Counted from the stretch's first letter, positions 53,687-63,704 are shown. The stretch is 64,000 nt of DNA from Lachnospiraceae bacterium (GCA_029338675.1 JAQYAV010000038.1:1-64000); one strand, 5' to 3'. Numbers and translations: made by a program. Notes: a model not told the origin generated them from the sequence alone.

Positions 53687-54073
53687 ATGAAGGTATTGAT
53701 AGCAGAAGATGATTTAGCAAGTGGAAAGTTTATGGAGAAGCTTTTATCAAAATATGGCGATGTTGTTGTTGCAAGAGATGGAATTGCAGCAGTAGATGAA
53801 TTTGTTAATGCAATAAATAATGATAAGAGTTTTGATCTTGTATGTATGGATATAATGATGCCTAAAATCGATGGTTATAAGGCATTAGCATCTATAAGAG
53901 ATGCAGAAAGAAAGATGGGTGTGCCTAGAGATACAAGATGTAAAGTTATTATGGTTAGCGCTCTTGATGAAGGGTTTGATTCTAATTTAGCAAGTGATGA
54001 TTATGATGAATATATGTGTAAACCAATTGATATTATCAAATTTGATGCAGTAATTAAGAAATTAGGTTTATAA
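53687..54073 (+). CDS. single-domain response regulator (CheY-like)
   Basis: A 128-residue receiver without output domain. The acidic pair is in IAEDD, phospho-acceptor Asp55 in CMDIMMPKIDGYKAL, Ser in MVSALD and Lys in CKPIDI. AGGAGG precedes the ATG, 17 bp after the TetR gene. No kinase or motility genes are nearby, so its partner is elsewhere. Confidence 0.92.
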   Translation: MKVLIAEDDLASGKFMEKLLSKYGDVVVARDGIAAVDEFVNAINNDKSFDLVCMDIMMPKIDGYKALASIRDAERKMGVPRDTRCKVIMVSALDEGFDSNLASDDYDEYMCKPIDIIKFDAVIKKLGL

Positions 54074-54092
54074 GTAACAATAGGAAGAAAAA

Positions 54093-55415
54093 ATGGATTT
54101 ATTTGAATATATGAGAGCGAGTAATATGAAAAATGAGTCGCCTCTTGCCAAAAGACTAAGACCAACTACTTTGGATGAGGTTGTTGGTCAAGAGCATATT
54201 TTGGGGAAGGATAAGCTTCTTTATAGAGCAATAAAGGCAGATAAGCTTGGTTCTATAATACTTTATGGTCCTCCTGGAACAGGTAAGACGACATTGGCAA
54301 TGGTTATTGCTAATACTACAAGCTCTGATTTTAAAGAATTGAATGCAACTACATCTGGAAAAAAAGATATAGAAGAAGTAATTAAAATTGCGAAAGATAA
54401 TCTTGGAATGTATGGTAAAAAGACCATTTTATTTGTTGATGAGATTCATAGATTCAACAAGGCACAACAGGATTATCTTCTTCCATTTGTAGAGGATGGA
54501 ACAGTAGTGCTAATTGGTGCTACAACAGAGAACCCATACTTTGAGGTTAACAAGGCTTTGATATCACGTTCAACGATATTTCAGCTTAAGCCCCTTTCTA
54601 AGGTAAGTGTTGCTAAGCTAATAAGAAGAGCTGTTTTAGATGAAGAAAAAGGTATGGGTGCTTATAATGCCATTATTACTGACGATGCTGTTGAATTTTT
54701 AGCAGATGTTTCTGAAGGAGATGCTAGACTTGCATTAAATGCAGTAGAGCTTGGTATTTTATCTACTGAAAGAAATGACGATGGAAAGATTGTAATTGAT
54801 ATTTCAGTAATTGAAGAATGTATACAAAAACGTAATATAAGATATGACAAGGATGGAGATAATCATTATGATGTTATATCTGCATTTATAAAAAGTATGC
54901 GTGGCTCGGATCCAAATGCTGCAGTATATTATTTGGCAAAAATGTTATACGCTGGGGAAAGTATAACATTTATTGCAAGAAGAATTATGATTTGTGCATG
55001 TGAAGATGTGGGAATGGCTGATCCACAGGCTATTGTTGTGGCAAGTGCCTGCGCACAGGCTGTTGAAAGAATAGGTATGCCTGAGGCACAGATAATTCTT
55101 GCAAATGCAGCGATTTATGTTGCAAGTGCTCCCAAAAGTAACTCTTCGTGCAACGCAATCTTTGCGGCTATGGATGCTGTGAAGGAAAAGGGTGATTGTC
55201 CGGTGCCTTCTCATTTAAGAGATGCACATTATTCAGGTGCAAGTAATCTTGGAAATGTTGGATATAAATATGCACATATATATGATAATCATTATGTGGA
55301 GCAACAGTATTTACCAGATAAGCTAGTTAATGAGAAATTCTATGAACCAGGGGAACTAGGATTTGAAAAGCAAAGTGCTGAGTGGCTTAGATATATTAGG
55401 GCTAATAATGACTAG
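54093..55415 (+). CDS. rarA: replication-associated recombination protein A
   Basis: A 440-residue AAA+ ATPase of the RarA/MgsA/WRNIP1 family that acts at stalled replication forks. Walker A GPPGTGKTT with Lys65, Walker B LFVDEIHRFNKAQQD, and the C-terminal tetramerisation part with SAFIKSMRGSDPNAA and CEDVGMADPQA are all present. Length is typical. It is 19 bp after the receiver gene. Confidence 0.96.
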   Translation: MDLFEYMRASNMKNESPLAKRLRPTTLDEVVGQEHILGKDKLLYRAIKADKLGSIILYGPPGTGKTTLAMVIANTTSSDFKELNATTSGKKDIEEVIKIAKDNLGMYGKKTILFVDEIHRFNKAQQDYLLPFVEDGTVVLIGATTENPYFEVNKALISRSTIFQLKPLSKVSVAKLIRRAVLDEEKGMGAYNAIITDDAVEFLADVSEGDARLALNAVELGILSTERNDDGKIVIDISVIEECIQKRNIRYDKDGDNHYDVISAFIKSMRGSDPNAAVYYLAKMLYAGESITFIARRIMICACEDVGMADPQAIVVASACAQAVERIGMPEAQIILANAAIYVASAPKSNSSCNAIFAAMDAVKEKGDCPVPSHLRDAHYSGASNLGNVGYKYAHIYDNHYVEQQYLPDKLVNEKFYEPGELGFEKQSAEWLRYIRANND

Positions 55416-55478
55416 TATAATGTATTATTTAGCTTTTTGACATTTTTATTTTAACGTAAATTTGGAGGTCGTTTGTTA

Positions 55479-57032
55479 ATGAAAAAAATTATAGTTTTTT
55501 TGGTCGTTTTAGTATTATTAGGAGGCGCAGGCTTTGGAACTTGGTATGTTTTGAAGCAGAGAAAAGCTAATAATGATGATCAGTTTGTTTATGTGGAAAA
55601 TATTTCTGATATTATGGGTTATAATACTTCTGGCAGCAACAGATATATGGGGGTTGTTGAGGCGCAGGAAACAAAGGGAATAGAGAAGGATCAAGACAAA
55701 AAGGTGAAAGAAGTATATGTTAAGGAAGAGCAGATTGTAAAAGAGGGAGATAAGCTTTTTGAATATGATACAGAGGAAATGAATCTTAGTCTTAGAAAGC
55801 TAGAGCTTGAACTTTCTAGTATTTATGACCAAATTAATACTACTTATGAACAGATTAATTCTTTAGCAGAAGAAAGGGAAACAGTTCCAGATGAAAAGAA
55901 AATGGAGTATACTGCCCAAATTCAGAATTATGAAGCTATGATTAACCAGTATAATTATGATGCTAGTGCAAAGCAGCTTGAAATTGATAGAATGGCTGCA
56001 TCAATGGAGAACGCAGTAGTATATTCTCCTATGGATGGTATTGTTAAGAGTGTCAAGAAGGAAAAAGATGACAATAATTCAGGCAGTGATTATGGCATGG
56101 AAGATTCAAATTATTATGGCATGGAAGATTCAAATGATTATGGCTATTCAGGTGATAATAATAACAGTAACGCATTTATTACAATTATGGCTAATGGACA
56201 ATACAGAATTAAAGGAACAGGAGATGAGATGACTTTAGGAGGTCTTCTAGAGCAAAGTCCGGTTATTATTCGTTCTAGGGTTGATGAGAATGTAACTTGG
56301 AATGGAGTAATTTCTCTAATAGATAGAGAACATCCTGTGTCTAATAATGACAGTAATATGTATATGTCAGGTGGTGGAGAAAAGGCAACAAAATATCCAT
56401 TTTATATTGAATTAGATAATATAGATGGTCTTATGCTTGGTCAGCATGTTTACATTGAAAATGATTTAGGACAGGGCAATGTTAAGTCGGGAATATGGTT
56501 GTACGAATACTATATTATGCAGGAAGATGGAAAAAGCTTTGTGTGGGTTGAAAACGAGCAGGGAAGAATTACAAAGACAGAAGTTATGTTAGGTGAATAT
56601 GACGATATGCTTATGGCATATGAGATTACTGCAGGGCTTTCAAAGGATTCATACATTGCATATCCAGAAAGTAGAATTGTTGAAGGAATGAAAACAACTA
56701 GAAGCTTTGAGGAATCTATTCAGGCAACTCCTAATATGGATGATTATAATCAAGAAGGTATTGATTTTGACCCTAGTGCCTCAGATATGGACGGATTTTA
56801 CAAGGGGGATGATGAAAATGCGTCTGACACAGATGGATTCTATGATGAAAATTATGAAAATTATGATATAGACAATTCCTATGAGGAAGAACCAGGTGAA
56901 GATAATAATACAGAGGACCTTTTTGAAGAAGGCTATCCTGATGATTCTACAAAGAAAAATAGTGATCCTGGTGATTCTATATTTGGGTACATCTCTAGTA
57001 ATATCGTGGCTTGCGCCGCAGTAGGCATTTAG
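55479..57032 (+). CDS. membrane-fusion/adaptor protein 1 of a MacAB-type exporter
   Basis: A 517-residue adaptor. One N-terminal membrane helix (about 3-22), a barrel/lipoyl first half (GVVEAQE, then KVKEVYVKEEQIVKEGDKL), a coiled coil (about 105-165), and the lipoyl second half YSPMDGIVKSV. A low-complexity Tyr/Asp/Asn insert encoded by 24-bp DNA repeats follows, then the beta-barrel and an acidic tail of about 90 residues. GGAGG precedes the start; TTG 55473 is an alternative. Followed 11 bp later by the ATPase. Confidence 0.85.
   Translation: MKKIIVFLVVLVLLGGAGFGTWYVLKQRKANNDDQFVYVENISDIMGYNTSGSNRYMGVVEAQETKGIEKDQDKKVKEVYVKEEQIVKEGDKLFEYDTEEMNLSLRKLELELSSIYDQINTTYEQINSLAEERETVPDEKKMEYTAQIQNYEAMINQYNYDASAKQLEIDRMAASMENAVVYSPMDGIVKSVKKEKDDNNSGSDYGMEDSNYYGMEDSNDYGYSGDNNNSNAFITIMANGQYRIKGTGDEMTLGGLLEQSPVIIRSRVDENVTWNGVISLIDREHPVSNNDSNMYMSGGGEKATKYPFYIELDNIDGLMLGQHVYIENDLGQGNVKSGIWLYEYYIMQEDGKSFVWVENEQGRITKTEVMLGEYDDMLMAYEITAGLSKDSYIAYPESRIVEGMKTTRSFEESIQATPNMDDYNQEGIDFDPSASDMDGFYKGDDENASDTDGFYDENYENYDIDNSYEEEPGEDNNTEDLFEEGYPDDSTKKNSDPGDSIFGYISSNIVACAAVGI
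56091..56144 (+). repeat. 24-bp in-frame repeat in adaptor gene 1
   Basis: TATGGCATGGAAGATTCAAA plus four bases at 56091 and again at 56115, with a partial third at 56139, encoding YGMEDSN(Y/D). Period is a multiple of three. Confidence 0.85.
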
Positions 57033-57043
57033 GAGGCGGCAGC

Positions 57044-57931
57044 ATGTTATTAGAATTAAAGGGAATATATAAGACATATAATCAAGGGAATATGGACGTT
57101 CCTGTATTAAAGGATATTAATTTATCTATTGAACAAGGTGAGTATGTGGCTATTATGGGACCATCTGGTTCAGGAAAGTCAACATTAATGAATATAATTG
57201 GCTGTATAGATAAGCCTACAGAAGGTGAGTATATTCTTGATGGAGAGAATATTGAAAAGTGTAAGGATAGAGAACTTTCGTATATTAGAAATAAACAGAT
57301 AGGGTTTGTTTTTCAGAACTTTAATCTTTTACCAAGACAGAGTGCCCTTGATAATGTAGGGTTACCACTACAATATGCAAAGGTGCCTAAAAGACATCGT
57401 AAAAAGAGATGCTTAGAGGTATTAGATATGGTTGGATTATCTGACAGAGTGAATTTTAAACCAACACAGTTATCAGGTGGACAAAAGCAAAGAGTAGCAA
57501 TTGCAAGGGCCATGGTAAATAATCCGAAGATTTTACTTGCTGATGAGCCAACAGGTGCCCTTGATTCAAAGTCAGGCATTCAGGTTATGAAGCTATTTAG
57601 AGAGTTACACAAAAAAGGTGTTACAATAATTATGATTACTCACTCTGATGAGATTGCTTCTTATGCTGACAGGGTTATTAAAATCATCGACGGAGAATTA
57701 AGATATCCAGAGGATGAAATAAGAGAATCATCTGATATTGATGCAATGATTAATGATGAAATAGATGATGGATTTGAGATGGAGGAATATAAAGAGGGTA
57801 ATGAAAATTATATTCAGAAAAATGAAACTATTTCAAAAGATGATAAGTTTGTCTCGGATTCGTCAACCGTGGAAGTTGATAATACAGACAGTAGCAATAT
57901 AACAGACAACGAGGAGGAACAGTATGAGTAA
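57044..57931 (+). CDS. ABC transporter ATPase, MacB type, with acidic tail
   Basis: A 295-residue ATPase: Walker A GPSGSGKST, FVFQNFNLLP, signature LSGGQKQRVAIARAM, Walker B ILLADEPTGALDS and MITHS. The core ends near residue 225; an acidic, Ser/Asp/Glu-rich tail of about 70 residues is unusual for the family. ATG 57044 has GGAGG directly upstream; the in-frame start at 57011 lies in the previous gene. The second adaptor gene overlaps its end by 8 nt. Confidence 0.95.
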   Translation: MLLELKGIYKTYNQGNMDVPVLKDINLSIEQGEYVAIMGPSGSGKSTLMNIIGCIDKPTEGEYILDGENIEKCKDRELSYIRNKQIGFVFQNFNLLPRQSALDNVGLPLQYAKVPKRHRKKRCLEVLDMVGLSDRVNFKPTQLSGGQKQRVAIARAMVNNPKILLADEPTGALDSKSGIQVMKLFRELHKKGVTIIMITHSDEIASYADRVIKIIDGELRYPEDEIRESSDIDAMINDEIDDGFEMEEYKEGNENYIQKNETISKDDKFVSDSSTVEVDNTDSSNITDNEEEQYE

Positions 57932-59477
57932 GGTAAAAAAATTTTTAATTTTCTTAATTGTTTTTGCTGTTTTATCTGGAACTGCTGTCGTTGGTTTATG
58001 TTATTTAAAACGAACTAATTATAATAAGAAGAAGGTTGATGTATATTCTGTTTCTGAACTTTCAACAGATGCAAGTATGTTCGGCTCATATTCTGAAAAT
58101 TATGGAATTGTAAACACTGCGTTAGAACAAAAAATTCGAGTAAGCAAAACACAAAAAATTTCAGAGATTAGAGTAGAAGAAGGGGATCAGGTTAAGGCTG
58201 GAGATGTTTTAGCTGTATATGATGTTAAAGACAAGGAGCTTAATATTGAAATTCAAAGAACAGCATTAGAAGTAAAACGTGCAAGAATTCAGTCGGCAAA
58301 ATATGACTTGGATTTATTGAATAATACAATTCCAGTAGAGGAAACAACTGAAACTACAGATACAACAGAAATATTATCAGAAGAATTGAGTGAAGATGTT
58401 AGTACTTTATCAGAGGTAGAAGAACAAATTGACAAAATAAATGATGAAAATGGTTGTATTTCAGCTTTTTCAAATACTGTTATTAATAATAGTTTGAATA
58501 TTATTAATAATGAGAAAATATTAAGAGAAGATGAGGAAGATGATTATATCTCTAGCACAGAATCGGATGATACTACTGAGGATAAGTCAAGTGACCAATC
58601 AGAAAATACTACTGAGGATAAGTCAAGAGATGAATCAGAAAATACTACTGAGAAACAATCAAATGATGAATCGAATAACATCTCTGGGGATAATCCAAAT
58701 GCAAATCCAGATGGTGATATTCCTGATAAGAAACAAGAAAAGTATACAGAAAAGGAACTTGAAGAGGCAATTAAGAATAAAGAACAGGAAATAAGCCGTT
58801 TGGAGCTAGAGTATGAGTTAGCAGTAATAGATTTTCAAATATTAGAGCATCAAACTTCAAATGGAGAGGTATATTGCAATTTTAATGGAATAGTAAAATC
58901 TGTTATATCAGAAGAAGAAGCACTTGAATCTGGTGAACCTATAATAGTAGTTGGAACAGAAGAAGGATATGTTGTTCAGGCTACAATTGGTGAACTTGAT
59001 TTGATACATGTAAAATCAGGGGATGAGGTTTCTTTGGAGTGCTATGAAAATGGTATGACTTATACGGGAAAAGTGACTTCTATTTCAGATTTACCAACAG
59101 ATGCAATGGGTTATAACTATGATGGTTCAGTTCAGTCATATTATCCTATCACAATTTGCATTCAAGAGGCTGACGAGCTAAGACAGGGAATGGGCATGAA
59201 CATAAAATATAACGGTAAAATATCTGAAACATTAAACAATATATATCTGAGAATGCCTTTTGTTAGAAAAGAAGGTGGAAGATATTATGTTATGAAATCT
59301 GTAGATGGCGTGTTGAAAAAACAATATGTTTCTACAGGTAAAGTATTATACAATGAATATATTGAAATACTCGATGGGCTTACACGTGATGATGAAGTGG
59401 CATTTCCTTTTTCTAGTGAAGCAGAAGAAGGTGTACAGACAGAAACAAAATCGTTTGATGAGTCTATGATGTATTAG
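57924..59477 (+). CDS. membrane-fusion/adaptor protein 2 of the MacAB-type exporter
   Basis: A 517-residue adaptor with an N-terminal membrane helix (about 6-27), first lipoyl half (KISEIRVEEGDQVKAGDVLA), a coiled-coil hairpin interrupted by a Ser/Thr/Glu/Asp-rich insert (about 140-270, including three 12-residue repeats of TTEDKS..(Q/E)SEN type), second lipoyl half (YCNFNGIVKSV), and beta-barrel. It overlaps the ATPase gene by 8 nt and precedes the permease. Two adaptors in one operon suggest a heteromeric tube or two alternative assemblies. Confidence 0.85.
   Translation: MSKVKKFLIFLIVFAVLSGTAVVGLCYLKRTNYNKKKVDVYSVSELSTDASMFGSYSENYGIVNTALEQKIRVSKTQKISEIRVEEGDQVKAGDVLAVYDVKDKELNIEIQRTALEVKRARIQSAKYDLDLLNNTIPVEETTETTDTTEILSEELSEDVSTLSEVEEQIDKINDENGCISAFSNTVINNSLNIINNEKILREDEEDDYISSTESDDTTEDKSSDQSENTTEDKSRDESENTTEKQSNDESNNISGDNPNANPDGDIPDKKQEKYTEKELEEAIKNKEQEISRLELEYELAVIDFQILEHQTSNGEVYCNFNGIVKSVISEEEALESGEPIIVVGTEEGYVVQATIGELDLIHVKSGDEVSLECYENGMTYTGKVTSISDLPTDAMGYNYDGSVQSYYPITICIQEADELRQGMGMNIKYNGKISETLNNIYLRMPFVRKEGGRYYVMKSVDGVLKKQYVSTGKVLYNEYIEILDGLTRDDEVAFPFSSEAEEGVQTETKSFDESMMY
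58572..58679 (+). repeat. 36-bp in-frame repeat in adaptor gene 2
   Basis: Units beginning ACTACTGAG at 58572, 58608 and 58644 are exactly 36 bp apart, encoding 12-residue repeats rich in Thr, Glu, Asp and Ser; the third is diverged. Confidence 0.85.
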
Positions 59478-59495
59478 TTTTAAGGTGGACATGAT

Positions 59496-60794
59496 ATGAT
59501 AGAAAATATAAGATTATCTTTTCAGGGTGTATGGGCACATAAAATGCGTTCTTTCCTTACTATGCTGGGAATAATTATAGGTATTGCAGCTATTATAGCA
59601 ATTGTATCGACTATTAAGGGTACTAATGAAAAGATAAAAGAAAACCTGGTGGGCTCAGGAAATACAATTATAGATATAAAATTAATTCAAGGAGACTGGG
59701 AGTATTCTTCTGGTGATTCTTCGCAGCAGATTCCGGTTATTGACGAAACTGTTAAGGAGAGTATTCTTGAGATTGATGAAGTAGTTGATTTAGCAACGTA
59801 CAGATTAGGAAGACTATACAATCAAGTATGTACAGTAGATACTTCTGTGGAATATGCATCTTTATATGGAGTTGATCAGAAGTATTTTGATGTAATGGGA
59901 TACACTGTTAAAAGTGGAAGATTTTTTAATGATCAGGATGTTAAGAAATGTAACAAGGTTGCAATTATTGATTCAACAAGTGCCGCCTCTTTATATAGTA
60001 AAGGAAGTGCAGTTGGCAAAACAATTGAAATATCTGGTGATACGTATGTGATTGTTGGCGTAGTTGAGCAGATGGATTCTTTTTCACCTACTGTAGAAAG
60101 TATTGCTGATTGGTATACTTATTATTCTAATGATGCTGGTGGTAAGATATTTATTGTGGATAAAATGTGGCCATTGATGTTTAGCTTTGATGAGCCATAT
60201 AACGTAGTTGTTAAACCAAGAACTACGGATGATATTACTGTCGCTGGTAGAAAAAGTACAGATATTCTTAATGAATTTCTTAAAAAATCAAGTAACAACA
60301 ATTCATTAATGGAAAACAATAACGAAGAAGCAGTAGAGGAAACTTCAATAAAATATAAAAGTAATGATTTGCTGGAAAAGGCAAAGAATTTACAGGAAGT
60401 TTCTTCTTCAACTAATCAACAGCTAATATGGATTGCAAGTATTTCTCTTATTGTAGGAGGTATTGGTGTAATGAATATTATGCTTGTGTCTGTTACTGAA
60501 AGAACAAGAGAAATTGGATTAAAAAAAGCGTTAGGTGCAAGAAAGATAGTAATATTAGGACAGTTTTTAACAGAGGCTGCTGTTTTGACTAGCTTAGGTG
60601 GAATAATAGGTGTAGGAGCAGGAATAGGATTAGCGTATATTATTTCGTCAGTTGCAAGTGTGCCAGTGGCAATTAGTGGAGTAGCAATTGCTATTTCAGT
60701 AGCATTTTCTGTTGTAATTGGAATAGTATTTGGACTTATTCCATCAATAAAAGCATCTAACTTAAATCCTATTGACGCATTAAGATATGAGTAG
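59496..60794 (+). CDS. ABC transporter permease, MacB type
   Basis: A 432-residue permease: an N-terminal helix (SFLTMLGIIIGIAAI), an extracellular MacB core domain of about 240 residues, and three C-terminal helices with the conserved SVTERTREIGLKKALGA coupling loop. AAGGTGG precedes the ATG. It completes a four-gene exporter (adaptor, ATPase, adaptor, permease). MacAB-type systems export peptides, siderophores or macrolides; the cargo here is unknown. Confidence 0.95.
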   Translation: MIENIRLSFQGVWAHKMRSFLTMLGIIIGIAAIIAIVSTIKGTNEKIKENLVGSGNTIIDIKLIQGDWEYSSGDSSQQIPVIDETVKESILEIDEVVDLATYRLGRLYNQVCTVDTSVEYASLYGVDQKYFDVMGYTVKSGRFFNDQDVKKCNKVAIIDSTSAASLYSKGSAVGKTIEISGDTYVIVGVVEQMDSFSPTVESIADWYTYYSNDAGGKIFIVDKMWPLMFSFDEPYNVVVKPRTTDDITVAGRKSTDILNEFLKKSSNNNSLMENNNEEAVEETSIKYKSNDLLEKAKNLQEVSSSTNQQLIWIASISLIVGGIGVMNIMLVSVTERTREIGLKKALGARKIVILGQFLTEAAVLTSLGGIIGVGAGIGLAYIISSVASVPVAISGVAIAISVAFSVVIGIVFGLIPSIKASNLNPIDALRYE

Positions 60795-60892
60795 TAGCTG
60801 GAGGTGTCAATTTTTTCAAAAGCTTGACATATAGTATCTGTTAAAAACGAAGACAACCTTAAATTAGCTGATATTCAAAAAGGGGAAATATT

Positions 60893-61156
60893 ATGAAGGA
60901 CGATGAATATATAAGTAAATTATCAAAAAGCAGATTCCATAGAATATTTGCAAGAGTGTGTTTGCTGATTCTTTTTGCACTTATTATTACAACAGTTGTT
61001 TTGTGTATTATAGGTAGCGAATATTATATGCCAGTTTTTCTTATTACATTGATGGTTCCTATTTTTATGTACGTCATATTATGGCTTGGTAAGGTTATTG
61101 GCAACACAGGGCAAATTAGTGATAGTAACAATAATACAGATGATAATGAGGACTAA
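60893..61156 (+). CDS. small two-span membrane protein, 87 aa
   Basis: Two hydrophobic segments (about residues 20-40 and 44-65) are flanked by a basic N terminus and a short acidic Asn/Asp tail. No family recognised. AAAGGGGAAATATT precedes the ATG. It lies 98 bp after the exporter permease on the same strand and could be its last gene. Confidence 0.65.
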   Translation: MKDDEYISKLSKSRFHRIFARVCLLILFALIITTVVLCIIGSEYYMPVFLITLMVPIFMYVILWLGKVIGNTGQISDSNNNTDDNED

Positions 61157-61187
61157 AATAGTAGGATGAGTGGCACTAAAATTCTTA

Positions 61188-61216
61188 TTGAAAAGAAAAG
61201 GATATTTTGGTATACT
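61188..61216 (+). promoter_or_regulatory. promoter of the SEC-C/helicase operon
   Basis: TTGAAA at 61188-61193, a 17-bp spacer, and TATACT at 61211-61216. A CCCCA/TGGGG hairpin lies in the leader around 61246-61264. Confidence 0.7.
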
Positions 61217-61291
61217 CTAATATGGTTTAGTTAAATTCAGATTATACCCCATGTTAGATGTGGGGAATACATATTATGAGGAGAAATAATA

Positions 61292-61798
61292 ATGAGTTTA
61301 TTAGTTGATTGGCGTGGACATGCATATCGCCTTGATGACAGAACACCAGAAGGACAGGCATTTTGGAATGATTATTTTCAAAGAGAGAAGGCAATATATG
61401 AGCAGATTCTTGCAAATCCTAAAGATGTTGTTAAGGGAACAGTTAAGGAGCTAGCAGAGAAATATGATATGACTATCGAGCTTATGGTTGGTTTCCTTGA
61501 TGGAATTGAGGAGAGTTTGGTTACTCCTAATAATGTAACAGAGCTTGAAGAAGATACTATGGTTTCTCTTGAGTACGATCCAGAGAAGCTTTATAGAAAT
61601 ATGGTTGGTTGTGACGCTGAATGGCTTTATACATTACCACAGTGGGATAACCTTTTAACAGAAGAAAGAAAAAAAGAATTATATAAGATTGAGCGTTCTT
61701 CTAAAACTGTTGTTAAGCCACATAAGATTGGCAGAAATGACCAGTGTCCATGTGGAAGTGGAAAGAAATACAAGAAGTGTTGTGGAGCAAATAAATAA
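61292..61798 (+). CDS. SEC-C metal-binding domain protein
   Basis: A 168-residue soluble protein. The C-terminal 25 residues are a SEC-C zinc finger, [20 protein letters not shown], as found at the end of SecA and in many small proteins. The helical N-terminal part has no recognised family. ATGAGGAG precedes the start. Its stop codon is immediately followed by the ATG of the helicase gene, so the two are co-translated. Confidence 0.85.
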   Translation: MSLLVDWRGHAYRLDDRTPEGQAFWNDYFQREKAIYEQILANPKDVVKGTVKELAEKYDMTIELMVGFLDGIEESLVTPNNVTELEEDTMVSLEYDPEKLYRNMVGCDAEWLYTLPQWDNLLTEERKKELYKIERSSKTVVKPHKIGRNDQCPCGSGKKYKKCCGANK

Positions 61799-63640
61799 AT
61801 GAAATTATGTAAGGAACAACGAAGTGCAATAGAGCATATTGAAGGACCGATGATGGTAATTGCAGGTCCTGGTTCCGGCAAGACAACAGTAATTACTGAA
61901 AGAATAAAGTATATGATAGAATCTGCAGGAGTTAATCCTGCAGATATTCTTGTTATAACCTTCACTAAAGCAGCTGCTATTGAGATGGAAACAAGATTTA
62001 AAAAGATGACGAAGGGTAGGGACTATCGTGTCAGATTCGGTACCTTTCATTCTATATTTTTCTGGATTATCAAAACTGCATACAATCTAGGCAGTAATAG
62101 CGTTTTATCTGAAGATGAAAAGAGAATAATGGTTGAAAGAATAATTACCAAGATGGGTCTTTCTTATGATAACAAGGACGAGCTTGTATCAAGTGTTTTG
62201 GCACAGATAAGCTTAGTCAAATGTGATATGGTTGATCTTGAGAATTATTATAGCAAGGATATGCCAGAACATGAATTTAGACAAATATATAGATGTCTTG
62301 AGGCTGAAATGGCAAGGTATGGAAAGATTGATTTTGATAATATGATGGTACTTTGCTATGATTTGTTAAGAAAGAGAAGTGATATTCTTGAAAAATGCCG
62401 ACAGATCTTTAAGTATATAATGGTAGATGAATTTCAAGATAGTAATCGTATTCAATATGAGATACTCAAGCTATTATCTAAACCGAAGAACAATGTGTTT
62501 GTGGTTGGTGATGATGATCAGTCCGTATATGGATTTAGAGGGGCTAGACCTGAGATAATGAATAGCTTTGAGAAAGACTATGAAGGAACTAAAAAGGTGT
62601 TTCTTGGTCAAAATTATCGTTCGGATCAGGCTATTATTCTGGCAGCATCAAGGGTAATTGAGAAAAATAATAATAGATTTGTTAAAAAATTTCAGGGCTT
62701 TAGTGAAGAGTGTGGAGCAGTAAATATTGTCCCGGTACAAAATGAAAATCAAGAGAATGAACATATATGTGAGAGCATACGTAAAAAATATATGGATGGA
62801 ATACCATATGAAAACCAAGCGGTGCTATACAGAACCAATATTCAACCAAGAAGGCTTATATATAAGTTAAATCAATATGGAATACCATATACTATTGGCG
62901 ATACAATCCCTAATATATTTGATAATTTCTTGATAAAAAATATTCTAGACTATATGCGTATTGCAATGGGAAATAGTGATAGAGATGTGTATCTTAGAGT
63001 GATTAATAAACCTGGAAGATATATTAAGAGAGAAGTTTTTTTAGAGGATCCTGTAGATTTAGAATTAATTAAAGAAAGAGTAAGCGATAAAGACTATGTA
63101 TTAGAAAACTTAGTGAATTTTCAAGCAGACATGAAGCTGGTATCTAAAATGAGACCATATCCTGCTCTTAATTTTATTAGGAAAGCTATTGGATTTGATG
63201 ACTATGTAAAAGAATATGCAGAATATAAAAAATTAGACGAAAATGAATTCATGGAGATACTTGATGAATTTGCGTCAATGATTGTTGATATGGGAAGCTT
63301 TGGAGAATTGTTTATGTTTATTGATGATTATACTATGTTACTTGCAAAACAAGCACAAAGACGTAGAGACAAACGTGGTGTTAATCTTATGACAATGCAT
63401 AGCTCGAAGGGATTGGAATTTGATATAGTATATATTATGGATTGCTTAGAAAATGTAACACCATATAAGAAGGCAAAGAATATTGCTGAGCTAGAGGAAG
63501 AACGACGAATGTTTTACGTGGCTATGACTAGAGCAAAACATGAACTGGATATGTATGTGCCTGAAAGCAAGGGTAGTATGAAACAGATAGTTAGTAGATA
63601 TGTAATGGATGCTCTTGGGAAAAATAACAGAGAATTATAA
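61799..63640 (+). CDS. UvrD/Rep-type superfamily 1 DNA helicase
   Basis: A 613-residue 3'-5' helicase. Motif I AGPGSGKTT with Lys28, motif Ia VITFTKAAAIEM, motif II MVDEFQDSNRIQYEI, motif III VGDDDQSVYGFRGA, motif IV GQNYRSDQAI, motif V MTMHSSKGLEFDIVYI and motif VI EERRMFYVAMTRAK are all present. At 613 residues it is shorter than PcrA/UvrD (about 720) and lacks their long C-terminal extension, so it may be an accessory Rep-like helicase. No gap separates it from the SEC-C gene, and a strong terminator follows. Confidence 0.94.
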   Translation: MKLCKEQRSAIEHIEGPMMVIAGPGSGKTTVITERIKYMIESAGVNPADILVITFTKAAAIEMETRFKKMTKGRDYRVRFGTFHSIFFWIIKTAYNLGSNSVLSEDEKRIMVERIITKMGLSYDNKDELVSSVLAQISLVKCDMVDLENYYSKDMPEHEFRQIYRCLEAEMARYGKIDFDNMMVLCYDLLRKRSDILEKCRQIFKYIMVDEFQDSNRIQYEILKLLSKPKNNVFVVGDDDQSVYGFRGARPEIMNSFEKDYEGTKKVFLGQNYRSDQAIILAASRVIEKNNNRFVKKFQGFSEECGAVNIVPVQNENQENEHICESIRKKYMDGIPYENQAVLYRTNIQPRRLIYKLNQYGIPYTIGDTIPNIFDNFLIKNILDYMRIAMGNSDRDVYLRVINKPGRYIKREVFLEDPVDLELIKERVSDKDYVLENLVNFQADMKLVSKMRPYPALNFIRKAIGFDDYVKEYAEYKKLDENEFMEILDEFASMIVDMGSFGELFMFIDDYTMLLAKQAQRRRDKRGVNLMTMHSSKGLEFDIVYIMDCLENVTPYKKAKNIAELEEERRMFYVAMTRAKHELDMYVPESKGSMKQIVSRYVMDALGKNNREL

Positions 63641-63703
63641 AAAATCCAGTTGTAATAGATTGTATCCGAAATAGCAGGATAAATCATATTACAACTGGAT
63701 TTT
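63641..63703. terminator. bidirectional terminator between the helicase and DUF1292 genes
   Basis: AAAATCCAGTTGTAATA (63641-63657) and TATTACAACTGGATTTT (63687-63703) are perfectly complementary over 17 bp; A and T runs at the ends serve both convergent genes. Confidence 0.92.
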
Positions 63704-63704
63704 A

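Noticed and set aside
60416..60856. 146-codon minus-strand ORF
   Set aside because: Antisense shadow of the MacB permease membrane segments.
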